64,000 nucleotides of DNA from Candidatus Poribacteria bacterium (GTDB taxonomy: Bacteria; Poribacteria; WGA-4E; WGA-3G). The notes under the pieces were generated by a model. That model saw only the letters and a program-made list of their open reading frames with translations. It had not been told where the DNA came from and did not search any database. Below, one piece after another: positions 52,609-60,743 of this stretch (its first letter is position 1; every line of letters begins with the position of its first letter). Location: positions 189,560-253,559 of the forward strand of contig JAJDTM010000002.1 in assembly GCA_022827185.1 (NCBI GenBank). The letters run 5' to 3'. A program made the position numbers and the translations under genes.

Positions 52609-53589
52609 ATGCGAAAACAGCAAATTGCAGCGAGTTACCAAAACTTCCACATCATTGCCCACGATTTGGACGAGACAGGTGACCTTAAAGCTGCGTGTAA
52701 GGAAAAATTGGGTGTAGGCGTTCGGCTCGCGGATTGGAACGACCTAATTGCTTACCACAAAGCGGGCGGTTCATTGACGGACCTCCTCGCAAACCTTAAA
52801 ATACCTATTGAGGTTGCTGATAGTCAGCAATATCGCATTTCAATGAACGGTGAACTGACATGGAATGGGGATCGTCACTATCTCGTTGCGCGGCACGACC
52901 ACACCGTGCGGGCAGGTTTTTTAGCGCATGACGATATTGACAATTACCACTTAACACTGGGTTCATGGTTCGGCAAGGGTGGTTTCGCGCTCTGCTACGG
53001 AGATCCGGATAGCACGGTACCGCCCCCAGAACCAGAGGTCATTGCGCTATCAAGAGATATGTTGTTGGGAGTAGACGAGGTATCTGCTGAGCCAGATACC
53101 ACTGAACCGGTACTGACCCCGGTAGTGAGTTATCAAAATTTCCACGTTGTTGCCCACAATTTAGACGAGACAGGCGACCTCAAAACAGCGTGTAAGGAAA
53201 AATTGGGTATAGGCGTTCGGCTCGCGGATTGGAACGACATCCTCGCCTACTACCGAGAAGATGGTTCACTAAAAGATTTCATCGCGGCACTTGAAATACC
53301 GCTTGAGTATGTCAATGTCGAAGATACGGAACCTATTCCGAATACCCACTATCGCGTTTCAATGAACGGCGAACTGCACTGGAATGGAGATCGGCACTAT
53401 TTCGTTGCGCGACACGACCAAACCAAGCGAGCAGGTTTCTTGTCCCACAACGACATTGATAATTACCGCCTGACATTGGGTTCATGGTTCGGTAAGGGCG
53501 GTTTTGCGCTCTGCTATGGAGACCTGAATGGCACGGTAGCACCGCCTGAACCAGATACCACCGAACCGGTAGAAACATCGGGCGGCTGA
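52609..53589 (+). CDS. Unknown protein of two tandem repeats
   Basis: 326 residues; I do not recognise the domain. It consists of two related 125-135-residue units (about 9-132 and 174-307) joined by an acidic, Pro-rich linker (PPPEPEVIALSRDMLLGVDE). Each unit has YQNFHxxAHxLDETGDLKxA, CKEKLGxGVRLADWND, SMNGELxWNGDRHY, VARHDxTxRAGFL, HxDIDNYxLTLGSWFGKGGF and ALCYGD. The fixed His, Asp, Arg and Trp residues suggest a functional pocket. No signal peptide or membrane helix is seen, so cytoplasmic. The gene lies between two nearly identical GNATs, and ends in a clear intrinsic terminator. Confidence 0.8.
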   Translation: MRKQQIAASYQNFHIIAHDLDETGDLKAACKEKLGVGVRLADWNDLIAYHKAGGSLTDLLANLKIPIEVADSQQYRISMNGELTWNGDRHYLVARHDHTVRAGFLAHDDIDNYHLTLGSWFGKGGFALCYGDPDSTVPPPEPEVIALSRDMLLGVDEVSAEPDTTEPVLTPVVSYQNFHVVAHNLDETGDLKTACKEKLGIGVRLADWNDILAYYREDGSLKDFIAALEIPLEYVNVEDTEPIPNTHYRVSMNGELHWNGDRHYFVARHDQTKRAGFLSHNDIDNYRLTLGSWFGKGGFALCYGDLNGTVAPPEPDTTEPVETSGG

Positions 53590-53605
53590 GGCTGCGGATG
53601 CTAAT

Positions 53606-53634
53606 GCAATGGCGGTGCCATTGCTTGTTTTTTC
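53606..53634 (+). terminator. Intrinsic terminator of the two-repeat protein gene
   Basis: GCAATGGC-GGT-GCCATTGC, an 8-bp perfect stem, followed by TTGTTTTTT, 17 bases after the stop codon. Confidence 0.85.
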
Positions 53635-53635
53635 T

Positions 53636-53672
53636 GCCCGGTGTGCACGTTTACAAAGCGTGCCTACCGGGC
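53636..53672. repeat. GCCCGGT-type palindromic repeat
   Basis: GCCCGGT and ACCGGGC pair over 7 bp and enclose GCACG/CGTGC around TTTACAAAG. The inner sequence resembles the repeat at 63391-63420. Confidence 0.6.
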
Positions 53673-53747
53673 GGGATTATAATCATCAGCTGAACCGATG
53701 CTGACACCGAGCAGCTGCGGCGGTTGATACTAAGGAAAGTTTCAGAG

Positions 53748-54326
53748 ATGACACAACCAGATAATTTTGCCGGACATAATATTCACTTGGAAACCGAACG
53801 TCTGAAACTTCGTCCCTTTAAGGATGCAGATTTTGATATTGCGGTGCCCTTTTACAGAGATCCCGAGTTTTTAAAGGCGATGGAAGGGGAGCCACCTAAC
53901 AAACCTATCACAAGCGACTATCTCAAGCTCGCAGCTAAGGTGATGATAAAAGATGGATTCCTTTTTGCTATCGTAGAAAAGGTGAGTGGACGAACTATTG
54001 GCGAAGTGTGTTTACAGTGGATGAACTTGGAGCGGGCAAAGATTGAGGGTGAAAAAGTGATGCGTTTACCCATCGGGATTTGGGACAAGACACTGTGGGG
54101 TAAAGGTTACGGAAAAGAGGTCGTGCGATGCTTGATGGCGCACGCGTTTGAGAAACTCGGGATTGACAGATTCTGTCCGGTGGATGTTCGTGCCGATAAT
54201 GCACGCTCAAAAGGGTTATGGCAGTCGCTCGGGTTTACCGTCTCAAGGGAAGTGGATGACGGCGAAACGTTGGATTTTGAGATCACACGAGCGGAATACG
54301 AGAAGGCGGCGCAAAGTAGCACTTGA
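53748..54326 (+). CDS. GNAT family N-acetyltransferase (RimJ/RimL-like), copy B
   Basis: 192 residues from ATG 53748 (AAGGAAA upstream). Nearly the same as copy A (51750-52349): the stretch from NIHLETERLKLRPFKDADFD through VCLQWMNLERAKIEGEKVMR, LPIGIWDKTLWGKGYGKE and WQSLGxTVxREVDDG is shared with few changes. The duplication must be recent or under conversion. An internal GKGYGK loop for acetyl-CoA is intact. The acceptor is unknown; the location beside a repeat protein of unknown function suggests the protein may be its target. Confidence 0.87.
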   Translation: MTQPDNFAGHNIHLETERLKLRPFKDADFDIAVPFYRDPEFLKAMEGEPPNKPITSDYLKLAAKVMIKDGFLFAIVEKVSGRTIGEVCLQWMNLERAKIEGEKVMRLPIGIWDKTLWGKGYGKEVVRCLMAHAFEKLGIDRFCPVDVRADNARSKGLWQSLGFTVSREVDDGETLDFEITRAEYEKAAQSST

Positions 54327-54370
54327 ACAGAAACTCCGCCGCCTTCAAGACGCGATCGTCTGAGAACTGA

Positions 54371-55393
54371 CTACTCCCACGGATGCAATATGACTTTACC
54401 GCATTCCCCTGTCGCCTGTAATTCCCAAGCCTTCTGTACGGCACGCATCGGGAAGGTGTGTGTGATAAATGTGTCTAAAACTTCAGGTGATTTTTGGATG
54501 ACCTGCATTAATTTCGGATAGCCCCCGAGATTGTAGTGCCAATTCCCGCGGAGGACTAAACCTTTCCGAATCATGTCTCGGCTCGCCGCGAGCGGAAATT
54601 CTCCACCTTCACCGACGAAGGTAACCTGCCCTTTTCTTCGGGCTGCATCGACCATCAACCGATGTGCCGCTGACGCGCCAGAACAGTCCAAGGCTTTGTC
54701 GATCCCAACCCCATCCGTCAAGTCGCGAATTTGATCAAGAATATCTTCATCATTTGGGTTCAGGACGGCCTCTGCACCTAACTTCTTCGCGAGTTCAGCA
54801 CGATACGGATGACTCTCTACACCGATGACCCGCGCACCACGATAATGGGCATTGATGATACCACCTAACCCGACGGGACCTAATCCAGTAACCATGACGG
54901 TATCCAATGAATTGACTTGCATCTGCTCCATCGCGCCAAACGTCGGTCCCAGGCCACAGCATGCCATTCCAGCGTGTTCGTAACTCACACCGTCAGGAAT
55001 AGGAAATAACATATCTTCCATTTTGTGCATATACTGTGCATAGGTTGCCGAAGCCACCTCTTCTCCGACGAGATCCCGGATACTTGGACGACTACCTCCC
55101 ATACAGTGGATGTGCTCACCAATGACACACATCTGACATTTACCACAAGTGTTCTGTGGTTGAACAACCACGCGGTCCCCCACTTTAACGCGGCCGGGTT
55201 GTGCGACTTCCACAACTTCGCCAGCGGCTTCGTGTCCAAAACTTTCACCGGTGCCTCCATGCACAAACCCTTTATATTCCGTACACATCGGGACGGCATG
55301 GATTTTGACGACGGCGATATCTCCTCCGGCGCGTGGATCCGGTTTCTCAACCACGCCCCCTTTTTGATCACCAAACATTGCTGCGACTTCCAT
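54371..55393 (-). CDS. Zinc-dependent alcohol dehydrogenase (MDR family)
   Basis: 340 residues from ATG 55393. Catalytic zinc: HAVPMCTEYKGF and SFGHEAAGEV. Structural zinc: NTCGKCQMCVIGEHIHC (four Cys). NAD loop: MVTGLGPVGLGG. Substrate-side strands continue with LDCSGASAAHRLM. It oxidises or reduces an alcohol, sugar alcohol or aldehyde with NAD(P). An AAGGAGG at 55459-55465 is 66 bases upstream with no start codon at the usual distance; an alternative TTG start at 55426 adds eleven residues but lacks a site. Confidence 0.88.
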   Translation of the reverse strand: MEVAAMFGDQKGGVVEKPDPRAGGDIAVVKIHAVPMCTEYKGFVHGGTGESFGHEAAGEVVEVAQPGRVKVGDRVVVQPQNTCGKCQMCVIGEHIHCMGGSRPSIRDLVGEEVASATYAQYMHKMEDMLFPIPDGVSYEHAGMACCGLGPTFGAMEQMQVNSLDTVMVTGLGPVGLGGIINAHYRGARVIGVESHPYRAELAKKLGAEAVLNPNDEDILDQIRDLTDGVGIDKALDCSGASAAHRLMVDAARRKGQVTFVGEGGEFPLAASRDMIRKGLVLRGNWHYNLGGYPKLMQVIQKSPEVLDTFITHTFPMRAVQKAWELQATGECGKVILHPWE

Positions 55394-56022
55394 ATATATT
55401 TTGTCCAAACTTCGGATACCTGGCAAAGCAGGATTTCGCCGCGAAGAGAATGGACTTACCTCCTTGAAAAATGTGTTAATACCATAGCATATACAAGCAA
55501 AATCATCAACGCAAAATTAAGGCAATCCACGCTGCATTTTTTGACAAATTCCACGCAATATGGTATTATTCTAACAAAACCCAAGTTGCTACCTAAAGGA
55601 TTATAGGTAGTCTCAGCAAAGACATTCAATTGTCCAATAATTGTCCAATAATGTCCAATAGTTTCAATCTTCTCTTGATGCCTCCTGGCTGTAAGAGCGA
55701 GTGTTTTTGCTTGGATGTTTTCGCATGCTCGCGATGCCGCTGCGAAAATGCTCAAAAAAACCGAAAATTGAACGGCTCTGGTAGTCTGAGTTATCAAGTA
55801 CGCCCCATTTCGTACAGTCGAGTCTAAAGAATGCCCCATTTTGTACAGTGCTTTTTCTGTGTTTTGTAGAAAACTCCGCCGATATAGTATTGTTCAGATT
55901 GGCACAGAACTTGCTATGCTACTTAACATAATAACGTGAGTTCAATGCCAATTGCTTCCACCATAAAAGTTATGGGTGGCAAGTTGGATGATGTTAGCAC
56001 TATTTCAAAAGGAGCAATCACA
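55394..56022. other. Long intergenic region with promoter and repeat remnants
   Basis: No convincing gene. It contains a consensus promoter at 55542-55570, a CTACCT/AGGTAG hairpin near 55593-55613, three tandem TGTCCAATA copies at 55631-55661, and two GCCCCATTTyGTACAGT copies at 55802-55818 and 55833-55849 that resemble the internal repeats of IS21-type ends. The LamG gene starts at 56023 with AAAGGAG eight bases upstream. Confidence 0.5.
55542..55570 (+). promoter_or_regulatory. Consensus-like promoter without a nearby gene
   Basis: TTGACA, 17 bases, TATTAT. The next gene on this strand starts about 450 bases downstream. Confidence 0.6.
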
Positions 56023-56883
56023 ATGAAAAGCGGAATCTACCTTACGGCATTTACGATAATCATCGGTGTTTTCTCGCTAAATACGGCACCTGCATCTATT
56101 GTAACAGATGGACTTGTCAGTTATTGGACCTTTGATAAAGGTTCCATTGTTAATAAAAATGTAAGAGATGTTTGGGGTGACAACAACGGTAAGGTCATTG
56201 GAAATCCTAAAGTTGTTCCCGGTCAGGTGGGGGCGGCACTTGAATTTGACGGGGCTGGCGATTTTGTAAACCTAACCACGCTTGGAGATTTTGGCAGCCA
56301 GCTCGGTACAGCTTCGTTTGAAGCATGGATCAAAACCACTAACAAGACTGATTGGATGACGCTCATCAATACGCATGGCGCGGAATGCCCTAATTGGGGG
56401 ATAGAACTCAATGGGGTTAATAGAAAACATAATGGACTTGAGATTATTAAAGGTACTCTTCATCATTACATTGGCATTAGCGGTCCAAGAGGTTGTGGGG
56501 GTGCTGGTTCAGGCAATAGTATGGCTATCTTTGATGGCAAATGGCATCACATTGTTTATACAACTGACTATGTGATAAATGAAGTCGGAGGAAACGGTAA
56601 AAGAATTATCTATATAGACGGTGTAGCCCGTTCTCCGAGCAACCATGGATTCGGGGGTAACAGAGCATTTTCGCCATTTACAGCACCTGTAATCCTTGGC
56701 GCGAGAAAATTTCCTGGAAAATCAACAGGTCACTTCATGGGTATGATTGATGAAGTCCGTTTTTACGATCGTCCGCTCACAGCAGGTGAAGTGATCCAGA
56801 ATTTTGAATCGACCGAACCTTATCACATTGAGCCCAAAGGGAAATTGCCAACAGTATGGGGTGCATTAAAAACGAAATTTTAG
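56023..56883 (+). CDS. Secreted LamG/concanavalin-like lectin domain protein
   Basis: 286 residues from ATG 56023 (AAAGGAG at eight bases). Signal peptide MKSGIYLTAFTIIIGVFSLN. LamG fold: VSYWTFDKGSIVNKNVRDVW, LEFDGAGDFVNLTT, SFEAWIKTTNKTDWMTLINT, WHHIVYTTD, IYIDGVARSPSNH, MGMIDEVRFYDRPLTAGEVI. The C-terminus PKGKLPTVWGALKTKF has the T-x-W-x-x-L-K tail seen in the two other LamG proteins. The PhyH gene follows after 48 bases. Confidence 0.88.
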   Translation: MKSGIYLTAFTIIIGVFSLNTAPASIVTDGLVSYWTFDKGSIVNKNVRDVWGDNNGKVIGNPKVVPGQVGAALEFDGAGDFVNLTTLGDFGSQLGTASFEAWIKTTNKTDWMTLINTHGAECPNWGIELNGVNRKHNGLEIIKGTLHHYIGISGPRGCGGAGSGNSMAIFDGKWHHIVYTTDYVINEVGGNGKRIIYIDGVARSPSNHGFGGNRAFSPFTAPVILGARKFPGKSTGHFMGMIDEVRFYDRPLTAGEVIQNFESTEPYHIEPKGKLPTVWGALKTKF

Positions 56884-56931
56884 CGTTACAGACGTTCAAA
56901 ATGTTGAAAAAGGAAGTTTAGAAAGGAAAAG

Positions 56932-57687
56932 ATGACATCTGAACAGATAGGTTTGACCCCAGCACAAAAAAGATTCTATAGAGAGAACGGGTATCTCATC
57001 CTTGAAAGCGTCTTCGCGGTAGATGAATGCCAAAGCTTCGTTGCACACCTTGAAGACCTCCACGCAGGACGTAAGCAGCTTGATGGATTCTTTCAGCAGG
57101 ACAAATACGGATCTCGTACGTTCAATCAGCATCTCTACGATCCGTACGTATTCGATTTACTTATCGATTCCCGCTTACATAAACCCCTCGCCGACTGTTT
57201 TGGAGACGAACCGGAGGGGGTCCAGACGATGCATTTTTATGAAGGGTCGGAGCATCCGTTTCACCAAGATCAATATTATTTGCCAGACTGTATGTCAGCG
57301 TGGATTGCGATGGTCAAGGTGGATGAGAACAACGGACCGCTCATCGTGCAGCCCGGTTCAAACAGGGGACGGTTAATCACGAAAAACGATGTGCCTATGA
57401 CCCTGCTACCGGGAGAAACATACGAGTTACAACAGCACAACCGATATTTTCCAGCTGTTCAACAACTCGTTCGCGAAAATGGCACGGATATAATTCAAGT
57501 CATGGTGAACCCAGGAGATGTCATCCTGTTTGACGGGAAACTAATTCACGGTGGCGCGAGAATTTTGAAACCCGGCACCCGTAGGCATGCGTTGGCGTGC
57601 CACTATATCCCGTATCATTCTGAGAACTGGGAACGCGATTGGCCGCGGATCTCATTCGATGGCAGTCGTCGGATTCATTATCACTAA
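56932..57687 (+). CDS. Phytanoyl-CoA dioxygenase (PhyH) family protein
   Basis: 251 residues. FYRENGYLILESVFAVDECQ opens the fold; EHPFHQDQYYLPDCMSAWIA has the His-x-Asp iron pair, VDENNGPLIVQPGSNRG is the core, LIHGGARILKPGTRRHALAC carries the distal His and the Arg for 2-oxoglutarate, and HYIPYHSENW ends it. All catalytic residues are present. AAAGGAAAAG precedes ATG 56932. The substrate cannot be read. Confidence 0.9.
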   Translation: MTSEQIGLTPAQKRFYRENGYLILESVFAVDECQSFVAHLEDLHAGRKQLDGFFQQDKYGSRTFNQHLYDPYVFDLLIDSRLHKPLADCFGDEPEGVQTMHFYEGSEHPFHQDQYYLPDCMSAWIAMVKVDENNGPLIVQPGSNRGRLITKNDVPMTLLPGETYELQQHNRYFPAVQQLVRENGTDIIQVMVNPGDVILFDGKLIHGGARILKPGTRRHALACHYIPYHSENWERDWPRISFDGSRRIHYH

Positions 57688-57730
57688 ATCAAGAAACTCG
57701 TGTAGCACAGAAAACAGAAAAATGATATAC

Positions 57731-57758
57731 TTGTTCGGGTTAGCGTAATACATATAAC
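57731..57758 (+). promoter_or_regulatory. Possible promoter of the first metalloprotease
   Basis: TTGTTC, 16 bases, TATAAC; about 95 bases before ATG 57853. Confidence 0.35.
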
Positions 57759-57852
57759 CCAAAACACAGCGATTCGCGGCGAGAGATACCAAGTTGATCG
57801 CCTACTTTATAACAGCAAGTTTTGGAAACTACACCGAAAGGGAGAAAAAACG

Positions 57853-60477
57853 ATGCGACACTTATTGATTTTTGGGATCTGTTTAATCGCAGTAAGCGGT
57901 TATTGCCTGTCGGTGTCTGCGCAGGAGGCAGCACAACCCGCGAAATCTGAAGCACAGGCAGCACCTGCGAAAAAGAAAAAAGAGTTTGAAGATTTTTCTA
58001 AAGTCACTGAAGACAGTAAAAGTTATCAAGGTTTTTTCAGGCTATACGAGAAAAAAGAGAATCTCTATTGCGAAATTCAACCCTCACAATTAGACCAACC
58101 TTTTCTATGTATGATGAGTCTTTCACGCGGGTTGGGTAGAGGATACCTTATCTCTGGGATGACGTTGGACGAGTGGTTGCTTGTCTGGCGGCGTGTCGGT
58201 GACCGTGTGCATCTCGTACGGAAAAATGTCCGTTTCCGTGCTGATAAAGGGACACCGACCGCGCAGGCTGTTGACTACAGTTACAGCGATTCTGTGCTAT
58301 TTTCTCTGAAGATTGAGAGTATACATCCGCAACGGCGGAGTCTCTTGGTGAATGTCTCACCAGTCTTTATGTCCGATCTACCACCGATGGCAGGTAGGAT
58401 CGGTGGCGGTGCTCGATTCGACAAAACGCGTAGCACTTGGGGGACGATCAAGGCGTTCCCGAAGAACGTTGAGCTGCGGGTTCAAGCGGTGTATACAGCG
58501 AGTGGCAGTAGAGAAACAGTTCCTGACAGCCGTGGCATCCAGTTGACCCTGCACTATAGTCTTGCGAAACTTCCATCTAACAACTATCGTCCTCGGTTGG
58601 CTGACGACCGTATGGGGCATTTCATGACAACGGTCAAAGATTATTCACTCCAAACCAGCGATGCGCCGTATATCCGCTACGTCAACCGGTGGCATTTGGA
58701 AAAAGCGGACAAGAAGGCGAAGCTCTCGCCGCCGATGGATCCGATTATCTTCTATATCGAAAAAACAGTGCCACATCGTTTCCGGCCTTACATCCGCCAA
58801 GGGATTCTTGAATGGAATAAGGCGTTTGAAAAGGCAGGTTTTGTCGATGCAATTGAAGCACGGATTCAACAAGATTATGAGGACTGGGACCCGGAAGATG
58901 CCCGCTATAACACGATCCGCTGGGTTGTTGACGCAGGCTTCGCAATCGGCCCCTCTCGCGTGAATCCGTTGACGGGGCAGATATTGGATGCGGATATCCT
59001 TATCAGCGATGTTTTCATCAGATCGTGGCAGCGAGAATATACGACGTACTTTGATGAGCTTGACTATGAACGCGAGCACCCGATAGATCACGATTCACGG
59101 TTCAATTGTCAGATGGCATCCGGCTTGGCACGTCAGATGGGGTTCATGGCGAGCGTCCTACAGGCGCGTGGTGTGGTCGGCGAAGACGGTGAGTTGCCGG
59201 AAGAGTTTATCGGTCAGGCACTTAAATCGTTGACTATGCACGAAGTCGGACATACGTTGGGACTGCGGCATAACTTTAAAGCGAGTACAATACATTCGTT
59301 GGATGACCTGAACAAGAAAAGCGATGAAGCACTTCTCGGTTCTGTGATGGAATATGACGCTGTAAACATCGCACCTGAAGGCAAAAAACAGGGGGATTAC
59401 TATACAACGACCATTGGCCCCTGGGACTATTGGGTGGTTGAGTATGCCTATAAATCGATTGATGCAGGCAACCCCGAAGGTGAATTAAAGGCGTTAGGTG
59501 AAATCGCGTCCCGTGTCGCAACGCCAGGACTGACGTACGGCACAGATGGCGATGCGTCCTCATATCAATATAGGGATTTAGATCCGCTGGTCAATCGGTG
59601 GGATCTTGGTGCGGATCCGCTCGATTTTGCCAAACAACGTCGCGAGATTGTCGTCGAACTCTGGGACAAGATCGCTGACAAGGTTACAAAAAAGGGGATG
59701 GGTTATCAGCGTGTCAGACGCGCCTTTGGGTCGTTGCTCGGTGAATACGGTTATTCGATGTATCTCGCAAGCCGTTATATCGGTGGTCAGTACCACCACC
59801 GCGATCACCGTGGCGATGAGAATGGTCGTTTACCGTTCGTGCCTGTGCCTGCAGCGAAACAGCGTGAAGCCCTTGAGTTTCTCAAAGAACACGCCCTCTC
59901 GGATAGAGCCTTCGATTTCCCAGCCGACCTTCTCAACAGTCTCGCCGTCACGCGTTGGAGTGATTGGGGATCCAGCAGTGGGGGTTCTACACGTCTGGAT
60001 TACCCCGTGCATAATGTGATTTTAAACAACCAGACGCGCATCTTGGGACGCTTGCTCTATCCGAACGTCCTTGCACGGATTCAGGACACAGAGTTGAAGT
60101 TTCCGAAGGGTGAGGATGCGTTCACACTGCCGGAACTTTTCTCAGGCATTACGGATGCGATTTGGACAGAACTGGATGGGAACATCGGAGAAAAACAGTG
60201 GTCGAACTCGGATGCCTTCATCTCCAGTTTCCGTCGTGCGCTGCAACGTGAACACTTGAAGCAGCTTATCAAACTGGTGTTAGAGGCGGACAGTGGAACG
60301 CCTGAAGATGCGCGGTCGCTTGCACGCTACCATCTCGGACAGATCAACAGTGAAATACAAGGCGTGCTTCAAAATGCGCAAGGCAGACTCGACGATTATA
60401 GTTTGGCACACCTCGAAGAATCGCAAGTCCGAGTTGCGAAGGCGTTAGATGCGAGTTTCCAAGTCCAGAAGCGTTAA
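57853..60477 (+). CDS. Secreted zinc metalloprotease (DUF5117/DUF5118 type), copy 1
   Basis: 874 residues. Signal peptide LLIFGICLIAVSGYCLSVSA. An N-terminal region (PSQLDQPFLCMMSLSRGLGR, LVRKNVRFRADKGTPTAQAV) corresponds to the DUF5117/5118 part. The protease centre is TMHEVGHTLGLRHNFKAST, an extended HExxHxxGxxH zinc site of the metzincin type, followed about 30 residues later by LLGSVMEYDAVNI, where Met would form the Met-turn. It should be exported and cleave proteins or peptides. AAGGGAG lies before ATG 57853. The second copy begins 267 bases after its stop; the last 130 codons are nearly identical in both. Confidence 0.87.
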   Translation: MRHLLIFGICLIAVSGYCLSVSAQEAAQPAKSEAQAAPAKKKKEFEDFSKVTEDSKSYQGFFRLYEKKENLYCEIQPSQLDQPFLCMMSLSRGLGRGYLISGMTLDEWLLVWRRVGDRVHLVRKNVRFRADKGTPTAQAVDYSYSDSVLFSLKIESIHPQRRSLLVNVSPVFMSDLPPMAGRIGGGARFDKTRSTWGTIKAFPKNVELRVQAVYTASGSRETVPDSRGIQLTLHYSLAKLPSNNYRPRLADDRMGHFMTTVKDYSLQTSDAPYIRYVNRWHLEKADKKAKLSPPMDPIIFYIEKTVPHRFRPYIRQGILEWNKAFEKAGFVDAIEARIQQDYEDWDPEDARYNTIRWVVDAGFAIGPSRVNPLTGQILDADILISDVFIRSWQREYTTYFDELDYEREHPIDHDSRFNCQMASGLARQMGFMASVLQARGVVGEDGELPEEFIGQALKSLTMHEVGHTLGLRHNFKASTIHSLDDLNKKSDEALLGSVMEYDAVNIAPEGKKQGDYYTTTIGPWDYWVVEYAYKSIDAGNPEGELKALGEIASRVATPGLTYGTDGDASSYQYRDLDPLVNRWDLGADPLDFAKQRREIVVELWDKIADKVTKKGMGYQRVRRAFGSLLGEYGYSMYLASRYIGGQYHHRDHRGDENGRLPFVPVPAAKQREALEFLKEHALSDRAFDFPADLLNSLAVTRWSDWGSSSGGSTRLDYPVHNVILNNQTRILGRLLYPNVLARIQDTELKFPKGEDAFTLPELFSGITDAIWTELDGNIGEKQWSNSDAFISSFRRALQREHLKQLIKLVLEADSGTPEDARSLARYHLGQINSEIQGVLQNAQGRLDDYSLAHLEESQVRVAKALDASFQVQKR

Positions 60478-60743
60478 AGGCTTGTACGTTTCGGTCAAGA
60501 TTTTCATAAACCCCAACTGTCTTCTGGCGGGGTTAATGAAGATTAATTTTTTAATTCGGTAATTTCTTGGCGAAGCCCGGTGTCCCTTCCCAGTAACGGG
60601 TGGGAACCCTGGTTGCAAACCGCACCTGCGGGGCTTGGGAAGAACATGGAATTACCGAAATATTTTCTTAAACTTCATCAAACCCTGCCAACCTCAGCAA
60701 GTTTTCGCTTGTAAGCTGCACCACAAAATAAGGAAAAGAAACA

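Noticed and set aside
52484..52717. 77-codon frame before the two-repeat protein
   Set aside because: It overlaps the real gene out of frame and has no ribosome binding site; the region is better read as a leader.
55630..55827. Cys-rich 65-codon frame on the plus strand
   Set aside because: It runs through tandem repeats and the IS21-like block, lacks a ribosome binding site and has no recognisable pattern.
55456..55839. 127-codon frame on the minus strand before the alcohol dehydrogenase
   Set aside because: No start signal or domain; it overlaps repeat elements and a plus-strand promoter.
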